DNA of 64,000 nucleotides from an uncultured bacterium (GTDB lineage Bacteria; Bacteroidota; Bacteroidia; Bacteroidales; Bacteroidaceae), in assembly GCA_905214795.1 (NCBI GenBank), contig CAJMNM010000001.1, positions 1 to 64,000 of the forward strand, written 5' to 3'. The notes under the pieces were generated by a model that saw only the letters and a program-made list of their open reading frames with translations, did no database searches and was not told the DNA's origin. The number at the start of each line of letters is the position of its first letter. The stretch's first letter is position 1. The translations under genes and the position numbers were made by a program. This document shows positions 62,972 to 64,000 of this stretch, in pieces.

Positions 62972-64000
62972 ATGTTAGTACGTCAGTCTAAAAATACATT
63001 TATTCGTTGTTATAATAATTTTGGATATATTACAAATCAACGAACTCGTCTCGATCGAATATATAATGAGACAGGCACATTATTTCTACAAAAACTTTCT
63101 CGTGAAAGTCAAAGTATTGATAGTATTGTGCATGATATATGCTTAATGTTTGAAAATACAGATCAAGAAGTCATATATAATGATCTCATAAATTTTCTTA
63201 ATGAATTGAATAATGAACAATTTGTGGTATTAGGTGAAACCGAACAAGAATTAGATCGAAAGGATGTTTCCTTCTCATATAAAAACATAGCTCCATCTTT
63301 CCTTATTAATCCTAGTAATAACAAGTACAAAGGAGTCATGAGCACGCATGATTTTTTTATAAGATCATTGCATAAACAGCCTTTCGTAGCAGAACTACAC
63401 TTTGAATTATCCAGTCGCTGCAACGAAAGATGTATTCATTGCTATATTCCAAACAAAAATAAAGATAAAGGATTTGAAATGCCGCTACCTAAAATAAAAA
63501 GCGTTATTCATGAATTCTCTCAACTTGGAGGACTAGGAGTTACTCTTTCTGGTGGTGAAGCTTTCTTACATAAAGATTTAATGGAAATATGCAAATATTG
63601 TAGAGAAGAAGATTTACAAATAGCAATCCTTTCAAACCTCATTTCATTAAAAGATTCTCATATACCTATTTTAAAAGAAGTAAATCTCAAACTGATACAG
63701 GTTTCTCTTTATTCAATGGACCCTCAAATTCATGATCACATTACATCAGTAAAAGGCTCTTTTGAAAAAACCAAAAGTGCTATAGAGAAACTTGTTGAAG
63801 CCGATATTCCTCTCCAAATATCATGTCCCTTAATGAAAGCGAATAAAGACGGATATGAAAAAGTATTAGAATACGGGCAACGTTTGGGTGTAAAAACTCA
63901 AACTGACTTTATCATGATGGCTCAAGCTGATATGGATACGAGCAATTTGTCTAATAGATTATCACTTGAAGAAACAGAAAAGGTTATTCGTAATATCATT
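62972..64000 (+). CDS. radical-SAM peptide maturase with PqqD-like domain, 3' end missing
   Basis: 343 codons to the window edge. Residues about 10-100 resemble a PqqD-type RiPP recognition element (a short strand pair, then helices with HDICLMFE and a NDLINFLNELNNEQFVVLGE segment) that binds the leader. The radical-SAM core begins near 140: C150-NER-C154-IH-C157 binds the SAM-cleaving [4Fe-4S] cluster, followed by the SGGEAFLHKDL motif near 192 and VSLYSMDPQIHD. A C-terminal SPASM domain would lie beyond the edge. It is expected to install thioether or other radical crosslinks in the upstream 38-residue peptide. Strongly A+T-rich compared with the core genes, suggesting horizontal origin. 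Confidence 0.9.
   Translation, partial: MLVRQSKNTFIRCYNNFGYITNQRTRLDRIYNETGTLFLQKLSRESQSIDSIVHDICLMFENTDQEVIYNDLINFLNELNNEQFVVLGETEQELDRKDVSFSYKNIAPSFLINPSNNKYKGVMSTHDFFIRSLHKQPFVAELHFELSSRCNERCIHCYIPNKNKDKGFEMPLPKIKSVIHEFSQLGGLGVTLSGGEAFLHKDLMEICKYCREEDLQIAILSNLISLKDSHIPILKEVNLKLIQVSLYSMDPQIHDHITSVKGSFEKTKSAIEKLVEADIPLQISCPLMKANKDGYEKVLEYGQRLGVKTQTDFIMMAQADMDTSNLSNRLSLEETEKVIRNII

Noticed and set aside
1..64000. CRISPR arrays, cas genes, transposases, integrases, restriction systems
   Set aside because: Scanned the frames and looked for regular repeats; none were found apart from the RNA duplication and the short motif cluster.

Overview
The window reads as chromosomal DNA of a gut-type Bacteroidales bacterium (Bacteroides, Phocaeicola or a close relative; I cannot fix the genus). 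Supporting signs are many promoters of the Bacteroidetes type (TTTG, about 20 bases, TAnnTTTG), weak or absent Shine-Dalgarno sites, a SusC/SusD pair with DUF4843 and PKD-like partners, lipoproteins with C-S/D-D/E starts, DUF3316, DUF4595 and DUF4837 families, cobalamin-dependent methylmalonyl-CoA mutase, and homologs of PorE, PorQ and PorT. Most of the window is ordinary core chromosome.

Layout. 1-5.1 kb: truncated AspT/YidE permease, then mutA-mutB; their GTPase chaperone gene meaB lies 50 kb away at 57 kb. 5.2-13.9 kb: topB, a PorE-like OmpA lipoprotein, a phosphatase-like protein lacking its catalytic cysteine, an RsmF-type methyltransferase, and hypothetical-thyA-folA. 14.1-18.7 kb: an AraC regulator divergent from a secreted beta-helix/PDZ protein, with a tandem operator between them, then a DUF4595 lipoprotein. 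19.3-28.3 kb: a minus-strand nutrient-uptake locus (TlpA-like, SusC, SusD, DUF4843, PKD-like). 29.2-36.4 kb: FKBP-glyS, then parC-DUF3316-S41 protease. 36.4-40.2 kb: tRNA-Leu, ferredoxin, PorT-like barrel, a 5'-nucleotidase split over two genes, rplS. 40.3-44.7 kb: a tightly overlapping antiporter-tcdA-ABC ATPase-S1 operon. 44.8-53.5 kb: asd, GDPD, AsnC regulator, and the TonB/ExbB/ExbD energising block with tRNA-Ser, tatD and a prenyl synthase. 53.7-60.9 kb: porQ-cmk-ispH facing meaB, DUF1573 and DUF4837.

The most unusual part is 61.2-64.0 kb. Two promoter-preceded copies of a non-coding sequence (a 62-base core differing at 3 positions, helices kept despite sequence change, a hairpin plus T-run at the end of copy 2) lie just before an A+T-rich peptide-modification cluster. 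That cluster holds an unrecognised 107-residue protein, a 38-residue precursor with three cysteines, a 12-bp hairpin likely to attenuate transcription, and a radical-SAM maturase with a PqqD-like leader-binding domain that runs off the window. I read it as an undescribed RiPP locus with an associated tandem structured RNA.

Functional links. MutAB with MeaB serves the succinate/propionate pathway. ThyA and FolA act as a pair. TonB/ExbB/ExbD energises SusC. PorQ, PorT and the PorE-like protein are envelope components related to the type IX secretion system, but no core T9SS motor or translocon genes are in view.
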